This document shows positions 1 through 7,311 of a DNA stretch of 9,391 nucleotides, piece by piece. The stretch lies in assembly GCA_016713335.1 (NCBI GenBank), contig JADJPH010000089.1, positions 1 through 9,391 on the forward strand. Direction: 5' to 3'. The notes under the pieces were generated by a model. That model saw nothing but the letters and a program-made list of their open reading frames with translations, searched no databases and was not told the origin of the DNA. The first letter of the stretch is position 1, and every line of letters starts with the position of its first letter. The position numbers and the translations under genes were made by a program. This DNA is from Candidatus Fredericiella danica (GTDB taxonomy: Bacteria > Chloroflexota > Anaerolineae > Caldilineales > Caldilineaceae).

Positions 1-460
1 GAAACGTCGCAACTTGTTCCTCAGTGGCAAAGCCCATCACCCGTTCCACCCCTGCTCGGTTGTACCAACTGCGGTCGAAGAGCACTACTTCGCCGGCTGC
101 CGGTAGATAGGGTACGTAGCGCTGCATATACATCTGCGATTTTTCCCGCTCGGTCGGCGAAGAAAGCGCCACGACGCGGAAGACGCGTGGACTCGTACGC
201 TCGGTAAGGCGCTTGATGATGCCGTCCCTTGCCGACCGCATCGCAGCCCTCGAACAATACAGAGACCTTGCACCACTGAACTTTACCCATTCCTGCAGCT
301 TGACCAGTTCAACCTGGAGTTTTTCAAGCTCTTTCTCAAAATCCTTGCGCCCCATCTTGGTGTCGACTACGGTAGCTACCCTGGGCGCCGTGCCACCATT
401 GGCATCAGCAACTGTCTCGGCCTGGCTCTTCTTGTGTTTCTTGTCGTTCTTGCTCATCAT
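1..460 (-). CDS. ppk2: Polyphosphate kinase 2 (PPK2), N-terminal part, cut by window edge
   Basis: PPK2 transfers phosphate between polyphosphate and nucleoside di- or monophosphates in the cytoplasm. About 153 residues are present. A Lys-rich start (KNDKKHKKS) is followed by a charged helix (FEKELEKLQVELVKLQEW), the Walker A loop FEGCDAVGKG near residues 70-80, then IIKRLTERTSPRVFRVVAL, the QRYVPYLPAAGE segment and Walker B/lid motif DRSWYNRAGVERVMGF near residues 127-142. These are the diagnostic PPK2 blocks in the right order. The frame shifts twice: a base seems missing near 268-270 and one extra near 225-228. The two shifts compensate, so the protein resumes correctly. The family normally has Arg where this Walker A has Cys (GCD rather than GRD). 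ATG at 460 (or 457) has AGGAG at 466-470. Its start overlaps the stop of the upstream reading frame. Identification is firm; nucleotide preference (class) cannot be told from the part visible. Confidence 0.93.
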   Translation of the reverse strand, partial: MMSKNDKKHKKSQAETVADANGGTAPRVATVVDTKMGRKDFEKELEKLQVELVKLQEWVKFSGARSLYCSRAAMRSARDGIIKRLTERTSPRVFRVVALSSPTEREKSQMYMQRYVPYLPAAGEVVLFDRSWYNRAGVERVMGFATEEQVATF

Positions 461-1939
461 TTTGTCTCCTGGTTAGGAATCATGTTAGCCATCAGATTGC
501 GCCCAGTCGCACCCTGCGGTTGTTCTCGATGCAGTGTGATGGTGCGCACTTCGCCGGTTTCGACGTCAGTGCGCAGCCACATAGAGCTACACTGCTCTTA
601 GCAGAGCCTTGACTTATTCTTCGGTGATGTTCAACAGTAGACCATAGGCCAATACCTTGCCATCTTCGCCACGACTGGATGTTGCCACGCCGCTCATCGG
701 GGAGACGTCTGCGCTGGCGGACACGGCCGGCAAGTCGCCGGTCGGCGGTAGCGGCGCGGTGAAGAGCGCAACGGTTCCACTCAGATCATTCACCATCAGT
801 AACTTGTCACCGGCGGGCGAGAGCGACGCGGTCCAGGGCGAGTAGACGCGCCACGGGAGGTCGCTGCCTGTGGCAGGCTCGGAATAGCTTTCCATCTCCT
901 CCAGCCCGCTGAAGTCGACGATCGGCGTGATTTCGCCGCTGGCGATGTCAATGTACTGGTAGACCTGGAACGGCATCGAAACGCCGACATCGCTGTATGT
1001 CATCACCACAATTCCTGCACCATCACCTGACCATGCCAACCCTGCGCCTGGGCGGAAAGTCCTGCGCCCATTCGGGACGGGGTGCGGAAATCTTCAACAT
1101 CCGCGAGCATCTGCGGCTTGGATGGCATCGGTGAGGTCAATCGTCCATAGCGACCGTTCGCTGGCGTGCATTTCATCGAAGCTCGTCATGAGGACGGCGA
1201 GGGTCTCGCCGTCGGGCGAGAGCGCTGACGTCCCGTCGAGGTAGATCTTCTCGTAGTCGAACATAGGGAGCCGGTCGGCAAAGGTGGTGGTCGATCGCGC
1301 ACCAATTCCGTTCACCACCGTCCGGTGCGATGCGATAGATGCCGCTCGTGAAACGCATGTTACCCAGCGGTACGATGCGCCAGAAGTAGATTTGCTCATC
1401 ACTCGCGTTCCACATCGGCAAGTAATCCAGGGTGGCCTGCTCCCATCAGACAACATGGATTGCCATGCGCCGGTGAGACCATCGTCGGTCAGGTTCGTGA
1501 AGGCGCCTGCCGCGGTCGAACAGCCAGATATCGCTTTCACTGCTCATCTGAATGGGGTTTTCGGTGAAGACGATCGAACTGCTGTCCGGCGCCCACTGGA
1601 ACTGGTAGGGGTAGCCGTTAAAGAGCTCGGGCGAGAGACGAGCATTGCTTCGCGGCCGTCTCGAACTCGAACAGACAGAGCTGAAGTACGCGATTTTGCC
1701 ACGTCCTGATTGCTTACCCCAGGCGATGTATTTGCCGTCGGGCGAGACTGTAGCAAGGTACGCACTTTTTTCGCCGATGACCTCGGTGACCAGGCGCGCA
1801 GAATCAACGGAGACAGGCGCAGCGTCCTGGGCTGGTGCAGCAGACGGGGGCGAATTGGGTTCTAGGGGAGGGTGAACGCAGTCGTGGATAGACTGGCAAC
1901 AACTAGAACTAACAACAGGATGATCGACGAACGTTTCAT
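457..1939 (-). CDS. Secreted PD40/TolB-like beta-propeller protein (frameshifted)
   Basis: The predicted exported protein starts with a signal peptide (MKRSSIILLLVLVVASLSTTA), followed by a Pro/Ala-rich linker (PNSPPSAAPAQDAAP). Repeated blades with the PD40 signature follow: TVSPDGKYIAW, FQWAPDSSSIVF, SALSPDGETLAVL, LAWSGDGAGIVVM and ASLSPAGDKLLMV. Such repeats build TolB-like or prolyl-oligopeptidase-type propellers. No hydrolase domain with a GxSxG motif is visible, so it is probably a binding or scaffold protein rather than a peptidase. ATG at 1939 has AGGAGA at 1945-1950, five bases away. Frame changes occur near 1865 (a C run), 1680, 1640, 1515, 1440, 1290, 1110 and 1040. One frame stops at 616-614, but another continues with a blade-like end (RTDVETGEVRTITL) to TGA at 459-457, overlapping ppk2. 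I therefore take the gene to 457; if the stop at 614 is real, it ends there. Precise ligand or role is unknown. Confidence 0.75.
466..470 (-). promoter_or_regulatory. Ribosome binding site of ppk2
   Basis: AGGAG lies five bases before the ATG at 460-458 and eight before the second ATG at 457-455, so either could be used. The site sits inside the last codons of the upstream frame, which ends in TGA at 459-457 (ATGA overlap). This arrangement is typical of translational coupling. Confidence 0.6.
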
Positions 1940-1944
1940 AGCAG

Positions 1945-1950
1945 TCTCCT
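1945..1950 (-). promoter_or_regulatory. Ribosome binding site of the propeller gene
   Basis: AGGAGA lies five bases before ATG 1939-1937. It fixes the start at the signal peptide, which matters because the reading frame breaks only about 25 codons later. Confidence 0.65.
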
Positions 1951-1970
1951 CTAAGTTTGGGTCACATAGC

Positions 1971-1994
1971 GCCGAACGCTGAACGGAGTTCGGC
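1971..1994. repeat. Inverted repeat between CoA-disulfide reductase and propeller genes
   Basis: Perfect seven-base arms, GCCGAAC (1971-1977) and GTTCGGC (1988-1994), flank a ten-base loop. It lies about 67 bases after the stop of the reductase and 32 bases before the propeller start. No T-run follows on the minus strand, so a classical intrinsic terminator is not supported. It could be an imperfect terminator or an operator. Confidence 0.4.
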
Positions 1995-2060
1995 TACCAT
2001 CTTCGTGTGTCGGTTTATCGAAATGGGCGCATGGGTCTGACCACTTACATCGCCATCCAC

Positions 2061-3774
2061 CTATACCCGTTCCAGAATTGCATGCGACATCATGCCACCC
2101 GAGACAACCCGCGCATCCAACCCGTTTTGCACCAGGATACGCGTTGCGTAATAGGCGCGCTGACCGGAACGGCAAATAACGTGAATTTCCCGGTCTCGGG
2201 GCAGTTCATCCAGACGCGCACGCAGTTGATCCAGCGGGATGTTCACCACACCCGGCACTTGCTCCACCGCAAGTTCTGCCGGATGGCGAACATCGAGCAG
2301 CAGTGCGGAAGGTTCGGAGTTCCAGTGGGTTAGCGGCAGGTCGCCCGACAGGACGTCGGCCGCAACCATCCCGGCAAAATTGATCGGTGACTTGGCGCTA
2401 CCAAACTGCGGTGCGTAGCAGAGTTCGGCTTCCTCTAGATCGTAGATTGTACCGCCCATTTGGAGGACTACGGCGATGGCATCGATCCGTTTATCCGCAC
2501 CGTCCTGCCCGACGGCCTGTGCACCAAGGATGCGACTGTCAGACTTGCGGAAGAGGATCTTCATCGCCAGATATTTGGCGCCTGGATAATATCCGGCGTG
2601 GGAGTTCGGGTAGAGATAGATCTTTTTCATAATCAGCATCACCAACCCGCTTGAGCATTTTTTCGCTGACACCGGTCCAGGCAGCGGCGCCGTCAAAAAG
2701 CCCGATGATCGCGGTGCCCTGGGTGCCGCGGTAGCAAAGCATCGCGGCCGGCAATCACATCGGCGATGCATTACGGCCCCGTTGATTGGCCGGACCCGCC
2801 AACGCGACCAGCGACCACTGACCGGTGACGTAGTCCTACTTCAACGGCATCTCGACGGCAAAATGTCGGGATTGGTCGCGCATCTGGTCGTCCACACGAA
2901 TTCCGCCAAGTTCGCCGATTTCGAGCCTGGCGTTTTTCGCCAGCCAGGTCTCGGGACGCACGCCGATGCCAAGCACGACGAGATCCGCCGGATAGCGCTC
3001 CCCCGCCTGCGTGAGCAACTTCAAGCGCCCCGTAGTCTGTCTTCTGGATACCAGATACGTCGGCGTTGAGAACAAGGCGAAGACCGTTCTTCTCCAAATG
3101 GCGCTCGACGTAGCGCGCCATCTCGGGGTCCATCGGGGAAAGCACTTGATCGCCGCGCTGGAGCAGCGTCACCTGGATCCCAATGTGAATCAGGTTCTCA
3201 GCCATTTCAAGACCAATAAAGCCGCCACCAACTACGACCGCCCGCTTTGCCGGCATCACGGTCTGGAAACCGGTGTACGCATCCATGCCGGAGGGCAGCG
3301 CAACATGGCCTTCAATCCACTCGCGGATCGCCTTGGCGTCGGGCACAGTCCGCACCCGAAAAACGCCCGGCAGGTCAATCCCTGGTAATGGTGGGCTGAC
3401 AGGCGTTGCGCCTGGGGACAAGACAAGTTTGTCGTAGTGCTCGGTGGTCACCTCGCCGGTGACCGTATTGCGAAGATCGATGGTCTTTTGTCTGGTGCAA
3501 TGGCGATTGCTTCACAGCGAGTGCGGACATCGATGGCAAACTGTTCGCGGAAAACCCGTTCATCGGCCACCAGTAGACTGGATTCGCGCGCGATCACACC
3601 GCCGACATGGTATGGCAACCCACAGTTGGCGTAGGATACGTATGGTCCGCGTTCCACCATGAGAATTTCCGCATCCTCAGCCAACCGGCGCAGCCGTGCC
3701 GCACACGAAGCGCCGCCGGCTACCCCACCCACAATAATGACCTTTAATTTTGAAGTTTTGTCTTTGTTTTCCAT
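2061..3774 (-). CDS. cdr: CoA-disulfide reductase with C-terminal rhodanese domain (frameshifted)
   Basis: This FAD-dependent pyridine-nucleotide disulfide oxidoreductase probably reduces CoA disulfide, CoA persulfide or a related thiol using NAD(P)H in the cytoplasm. The FAD-binding loop IIVGGVAGGASCAARLRR is at residues 13-30. The single redox Cys51 is in SYANCGLPYH, the SxxxCxxPY signature of this subfamily. The NAD(P)H loop VVVGGGFIGLEMAENL is near residue 180. A dimerisation domain carries the conserved HAGYYPGAK tyrosines near residue 390. A rhodanese domain (LLLDVRHPAEL to the end) contains the loop ICRSGQRA near residue 534. About 570 codons fits the fused CoADR-RHD form. Frame breaks occur near 3480, 3040, 2860-2830, 2765 and 2635, yet all motifs survive. 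ATG 3774 precedes the FAD fold by 12 residues, with only a weak GGAA-type ribosome site. NADH oxidase-like annotations are the main alternative; the rhodanese fusion favours CoADR. Confidence 0.92.
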
Positions 3775-3912
3775 GGCCGTTCCATTCTCAGTTGTCTGGA
3801 GCGTGAAATTGACGATGCGAATTCCTTGCGATCTCAATCGGAAAGCGGACCTTTCCCGGGTGTGTCGAGGCCTGAACGCAAATGTCAGCGGCAACACGCT
3901 GTGTGGCTTCAA

Positions 3913-3936
3913 GCATATTCCAGGGATTGGATATGC
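3913..3936. repeat. Imperfect inverted repeat upstream of CoA-disulfide reductase
   Basis: GCATAT (3913-3918) and ATATGC (3931-3936) are complementary, and the pairing extends inward through TCCA/TGGA with one unpaired base. It lies about 140-160 bases before the reductase start and could be a regulator site. It overlaps the self-complementary ATGCGCAT at 3933-3940. Confidence 0.35.
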
Positions 3937-3938
3937 GC

Positions 3939-3957
3939 ATCACCATTTTCTGGTGAT
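3939..3957. repeat. Small hairpin upstream of CoA-disulfide reductase
   Basis: Perfect seven-base arms, ATCACCA (3939-3945) and TGGTGAT (3951-3957), surround the five-base loop TTTTC. It abuts the dyad at 3913-3936. Function is unknown; an operator or RNA hairpin is possible. Confidence 0.4.
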
Positions 3958-4002
3958 TGGGTGGCGACTTTCGAGGAACTCCGAGCCTGGCTGCGTCCCA
4001 GC

Positions 4003-4037
4003 AGGCCATTGCGGCGCAATCTGTACCGCAATGGCCT
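4003..4037 (-). terminator. Strong hairpin downstream of pepF, possible terminator
   Basis: Perfect twelve-base arms, AGGCCATTGCGG (4003-4014) and CCGCAATGGCCT (4026-4037), surround an eleven-base loop. It begins 55 bases after the pepF stop. On the minus strand no T-tract follows, so it is not a textbook intrinsic terminator. It may still end or stabilise the pepF transcript, or be a dispersed palindrome. Confidence 0.5.
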
Positions 4038-4091
4038 ATCGCTCTTCAGGAAAGTGGAATCGTGATGAACAAGTGGAACAGAGCGCTGGTG

Positions 4092-5899
4092 TTACGGCAG
4101 CAGCTTTTCCAGCCTTTCTACATATTCGGCCAGCATCCCGAACGCGGTTTCAACCGGCGCCGGTGAACGCAGATCCACCCCGGCGCGTTGCAGCGCATCG
4201 AGCGGGTCCAACGAACCGCCGGCGCTCAAGAATTCGATGTAGCGTGACACCGCACCCTGCTTGCCGGCTAGAATCCCATCGGCCAGCGCATGCGCGCCGG
4301 CGATCCCGGTGGCGTACTGGTAGACGTAGAAATTTGAATAGAGATGGGTGGAGAATTGCGCCCAGGTGATCCCGGTGCGCGCGCGATCCATCACCAGATC
4401 GTCCCCATACCCTTCGGCAAAGAGATCCGCCATCAGGTTATTTAACACGTCCGCGGTCAACGCCTGCTCCGCGCTCGGCGCTCGTGGATCTCCAACTCGA
4501 AGCGCGCCAGCGTCGGCATGATGAAGAAGTAGCGATGGAAGTTTGACATCGCCTCCTCGATCGCCGATCTGGAAGTCCCGGTCCGTCTGTGTGCGCAGCA
4601 GATAGTCACGCACCATGGCCTGGTTGAAGTTCGAAGCCACCTCCGCGGCAAAGAGCGTGTACCGGGCGTAAATCAGTGGTTGGGTCTTCCAACTGAAGTG
4701 GGAATGCAGCGAATGGCCCAGTTCATGCGCCAACGTGCTCAGGCTGAAGAGGTCGTCGTTGTAGCTCATCATGATGAAGGGGTGGGTGCCGGGACCGCCA
4801 AAGGAGAATGCGCCCAGCCGCTTGCCCTTGTTGGGATAGATGTCCACCCACCGCTCTTCCAGGGCGCCGCGGCGCAGTACGCTGGTATACTCGTCGCCAA
4901 GCGGCTCCAGCCCTTCCACGATCCAGTCTACCGCCTGCGGGTAGAGCGTCGTCACTTTGGCATCCGCCAGCGGCGCCTTGATGTCATACTCGTGCAGGGT
5001 ATCCACCCCCAGCACGCGGCGGCGCAAACGCCAGTAGCGGTGCCAGGTCGGCAGGTTGCGGCGGAAGACCTCGATCAGGTTGTGAAAGACCGAGAGGGGG
5101 ATGTTCGCGGGCGCCAGCGCTGCCTCCAGCGAGGAGCCGTACCGGCGGACACGCGCCTTGAAGACATCCTGCTTGATGCCTGTGGCCAGGGCATTGGCCA
5201 TCGTGCTCTTAAAGGCCAGGTGCGCGTCGGCGTAGCTTTCCCAGGCGGTCCGGCGCACCTTGCGATCTGCGTCGGCCAGGAGTGCGCCGAGCGAGCCGTG
5301 TGTCACCTCGAAGGTGCTGTCGCCGGCGGCGTAGTGCGCCGGTTGGAAGGTCATTTCACTGTTGGTGAGGATGCCGTGCGTGGCATTGGCGGTGCGGAAA
5401 GGATCCTCCACCTGCCCCATCACTTCTTCCACCTCGGCCGAGCGTACATGTGGGGCCATGCGCTCCAGGTTGTCGAAGTAGTGGCCATAGATGGCAAGGC
5501 GTGGGTAGGCGGCCATCCAGGCGCGCAGTGTGGGAAAACCGAGCGCCATCAGTTCGGGTTCGGCGAAGGCAACTGCGGCCTGCACTTCGGACGTCAGCGT
5601 ACTCGCCTGGCCGGTGCGTGCGGCTGCGGTCTGGTTCGTGGTGTCGGTGCCAGTCGAGAAAGGCGTACATGCTGGCGCGCTGTGCGTCACGCATCAGCCC
5701 CTGGTAGACATCCAGCCAGTCGGCGAAGCACGTCGGCGCTGTCGCCCAGCCGGCCTTGATAGGAGCGTGCGGTCGCGAGCCGCTGTCTGATATCGGCCAC
5801 CTGCGCCTCCCCAGGCGGCGGGCGTCGGAAAGATGCTGGCCAGGTCCCAGGTGTATTCGACTGGAATTTCAGAGCGGATGGAACAGAGACGGTGGACAT
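4092..5899 (-). CDS. pepF: Oligoendopeptidase F (M3 family zinc metallopeptidase, frameshifted)
   Basis: This cytoplasmic zinc peptidase cleaves short peptides inside the chain. The zinc site HELGH lies at 4713-4727 (near residue 391) within STLAHELGHSLHS. The third ligand is the Glu in AAEVASNF, 28 residues after the first His, as expected for M3 enzymes. Upstream GAFSFGGPGTHPFIMMSYN and downstream SNFYVYQYATGIAGAHALA match family blocks around the active cleft. The span of about 602 codons equals the usual PepF length. Frame breaks occur near 5870, 5815, 5720 and 5660, plus a compensating pair near 4565 and 4485. The alternate frame between that pair supplies the expected AMSNFHRYFFIMPTLARFEL segment. 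ATG 5899 (MSTVSV) is the first plausible start; its ribosome site is weak. It is a single-gene unit, divergent from the membrane-protein gene. Family assignment is firm. Confidence 0.95.
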
Positions 5900-5964
5900 A
5901 GGGTGTGCCTGCTTTGTGAATGAAGGATCGCCAGGGCGAGTGTAGAGTAGACCCGTATTGGTGT

Positions 5965-5970
5965 AGTATA
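5965..5970 (-). promoter_or_regulatory. Candidate -10 box for pepF
   Basis: TATACT on the minus strand (5970-5965) lies about 65 bases before the pepF ATG, in an AT-rich patch that stands out in this GC-rich window. I see no good TTGACA-like box 16-18 bases upstream, so this is tentative. Confidence 0.35.
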
Positions 5971-6021
5971 GCTTATTGATTATTCTTCTCCTCTTTGCCC
6001 CCATCGCCTCGCCTCCCATTC

Positions 6022-6050
6022 TTGCCGCTTTGCTTTCGCCGATTTACACT
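6022..6050 (+). promoter_or_regulatory. Candidate promoter for the membrane-protein gene
   Basis: TTGCCG (6022-6027) and TACACT (6045-6050) are separated by 17 bases, each matching four of six consensus bases. The pair lies about 67 bases before the GTG at 6117, in the divergent intergenic region shared with pepF. Confidence 0.3.
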
Positions 6051-6116
6051 GCGTTCACCGTGGATAGACGCCGACCCCGGCTCCGTGCAGCCAATAAATG
6101 TGAAAGTAGTGAAAAA

Positions 6117-7171
6117 GTGAGTGACACCACCGTACAGGCGAAGCGCCTGTGGAAGCCTGTGCGATCAGGCGGCGGATAGTTTCTGGTTGCTGTTGATTGC
6201 GTCTCTTTCGATCACCGTGATGGTGACGCGCGTTTATCTGGAACTCACCGGCTATCCGCAGGTGGGGACAGCACCTACCATGTGGCGCACGTGTTGTGGG
6301 GCGGGCTGCTGCTCTTTGTTGCCGTTGCGCTGCCGCTCTCGCTGGTAAACCGCTATGCGCTGTGGGCGTCATCGATATTGGGGGATCGGCGCCGGGTTGT
6401 TTATTGACGAGGTTGGGAAATTCATCACGCAGAGCAACGATTACTTCTTTCCGCTGGCGTTTCCGATCATCTATGGGTTTGTCTTGATCTGTGTGTGGAC
6501 ATACTGGCGGATTCGACGCACCCAGCCGCGCGACGCGTTACATTGCTGTATCATGCGCTTGAAGATATGAAACAGGTGCTTGACAACGACCTTGACCCGT
6601 TTGAGCACCGGGAATTGTTGACCGAATTGAAGCTGGTGGTGGCCACTGCCACCGACCCCAACGAATTGCGGTTGGCAGAGTCGCTGCTGGCATTTGTCCA
6701 GTCGCGTGATCTGCCGCATGGCGATCAAACCAAGCAAGATCGAAGAATTTCTCGAAAGGATGCGGGGTGTTCGCCAGACGTCCCTCAAAGTTGGTGCTGA
6801 AGATCATCCTGGTGTTGGGTTTCGGTCTGATGTGCGTCAATGCTGTCGTAAAGCTTATCGGCCTGGTCAGCCTGGTGACGAGACAAGGACCGTTTTACGA
6901 GGCGTTCGCCGACTTTGCAGTGGTTAGTGGCAAATCGAGATACGTAGTGACTAACCAGACGCTCCTGATGACGACGCAATTTCTGGTCGTCGTGGTTGGC
7001 ATACTTGCGCTGATTGCCGTTGTCTTGCTGCTTGTGGGTAAGGACACTTGGGGCGTTCGCATTGGTACGTTGGGGTTGATCTTCTCGTTGTGTATCGTAA
7101 ACTTCTTGGTATTTTACTTTGCGCAACTGTATGCGCTGGTTGAGGCGTTGGGCCAGAATGTTGCTACTTGA
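6117..7171 (+). CDS. Multi-pass membrane protein of unknown function (GLFIDEVGKFIT motif; frameshifted)
   Basis: I do not know its function. About 350 residues are encoded. Hydrophobic segments are seen at FWLLLIASLSITVMV (from 6181), VLWGGLLLFVAVALPLSLV (about 6290-6350), GIGAGLFIDEVGKFIT (about 6386-6435), PLAFPIIYGFVLICVW (about 6448-6500), then three more at about 6790-6880, 6970-7045 and 7065-7130. Between the fourth and fifth lies a soluble, Leu/Glu-rich helical stretch (HALEDMKQVLDNDLDPFEHR, LLTELKLVV, IEEFLERM). The hydrophobic helix with D, E and K followed by TQSNDYFFPLAF resembles conserved hypothetical membrane proteins I recall from Chloroflexota and Actinobacteria. Frame breaks occur near 6178, 6272, 6385, 6540, 6735 and 6775, so track pieces look like several small genes. 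I join them because segments follow in order with overlapping sense. GTG 6117 (MSDTTVQAKRLWKP) is a likely but unproven start; TGA at 7169-7171 ends it. Confidence 0.7.
6134..6150 (+). repeat. Tight hairpin in the first codons of the membrane-protein gene
   Basis: Perfect seven-base arms ACAGGCG (6134-6140) and CGCCTGT (6144-6150) flank the loop AAG. It lies five to eleven codons after the proposed GTG start. In mRNA it could affect translation initiation, or it could mean the true start lies further downstream. Confidence 0.4.
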
Positions 7172-7230
7172 TCGTGGTCGCGCTGTATCGATGGCGCTTC
7201 TTGGGTGTGACGACCCGGCAGAAGGCGGTG

Positions 7231-7311
7231 CCGACCGAGGTCGGGCGGGGATTGAACCATCCGCCTGGGACCGAGGTCCCGGCTAATAGCCGAAGTCCAC
7301 CTACGTGGACT
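7231..7311. repeat. REP-like chain of palindromes between convergent genes
   Basis: Successive short hairpins are packed head to tail. They are CCGAC/GTCGG (7231-7244), GGCGG/CCGCC (7244-7265), GGGAC/GTCCC (7267-7280), CGGCT/AGCCG (7280-7292) and AGTCCAC/GTGGACT (7294-7311, loop CTAC). Consecutive stems nearly touch, and two share the loop CGAG. I recall very similar chains (GGCTAATAGCC next to GTCCACCTACGTGGAC) dispersed through Chloroflexota and cyanobacterial genomes. It lies where the plus-strand membrane gene and the minus-strand hydrolase gene converge, so it may stabilise or end both transcripts. The hydrolase stop codon (7303-7301) is in the last loop. No second copy is visible in this window. 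Confidence 0.7.

Larger units (their letters stand above)
3775..4091. other. Intergenic region with three dyad symmetries, no supported gene
   Basis: This 317-bp gap separates the pepF stop from the CoA-disulfide reductase start, both on the minus strand. It contains three dyads: an imperfect one at 3913-3936, a perfect one at 3939-3957 and a longer hairpin at 4003-4037. No strong -35/-10 pair stands out on the minus strand. A minus-strand open frame ending at 3788 has weak coding signs and no ribosome site, so I do not call it. Confidence 0.5.

Noticed and set aside
1284..1875. Plus-strand frames opposite the propeller gene
   Set aside because: The opposite strand carries clear PD40 blade repeats; the plus frames show no motif or ribosome site.
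457..1939. Reading the propeller protein as a prolyl oligopeptidase
   Set aside because: No alpha/beta-hydrolase domain or GxSxG nucleophile follows the propeller; the next gene is ppk2.
3788..4009. Minus-strand open frame ending 13 bases before the CoA-disulfide reductase start
   Set aside because: There is no ribosome site, no recognisable motif, third-position GC is lower than in the neighbours, and it runs through the dyads. It could be real, but the sequence does not support it.
3659..4369. Plus-strand 236-codon open frame spanning the gap and the pepF end
   Set aside because: It overlaps the starts and ends of two confident genes on the other strand, and its Arg-rich composition is typical of a shadow frame.
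4680..5759. Long plus-strand open frame (359 codons) opposite pepF
   Set aside because: It is antisense to a well-supported peptidase gene, has no recognisable domain, and is His/Arg/Gly-rich as expected from the complement of GC-rich codons. It is open only because of the codon bias of pepF.
5976..6179. ATG at 5976 as the start of the membrane-protein gene
   Set aside because: It would add about 47 residues with no family-like character and would place the candidate promoter inside the gene. The GTG at 6117 is preferred.
7172..7230. Possible extra gene or terminator right after the membrane protein
   Set aside because: Only about 60 bases with no open frame of note and no hairpin followed by a T-run before the palindrome chain begins.
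7231..7311. CRISPR array
   Set aside because: The repeated stems are different short palindromes with no equal-length repeats or unique spacers.
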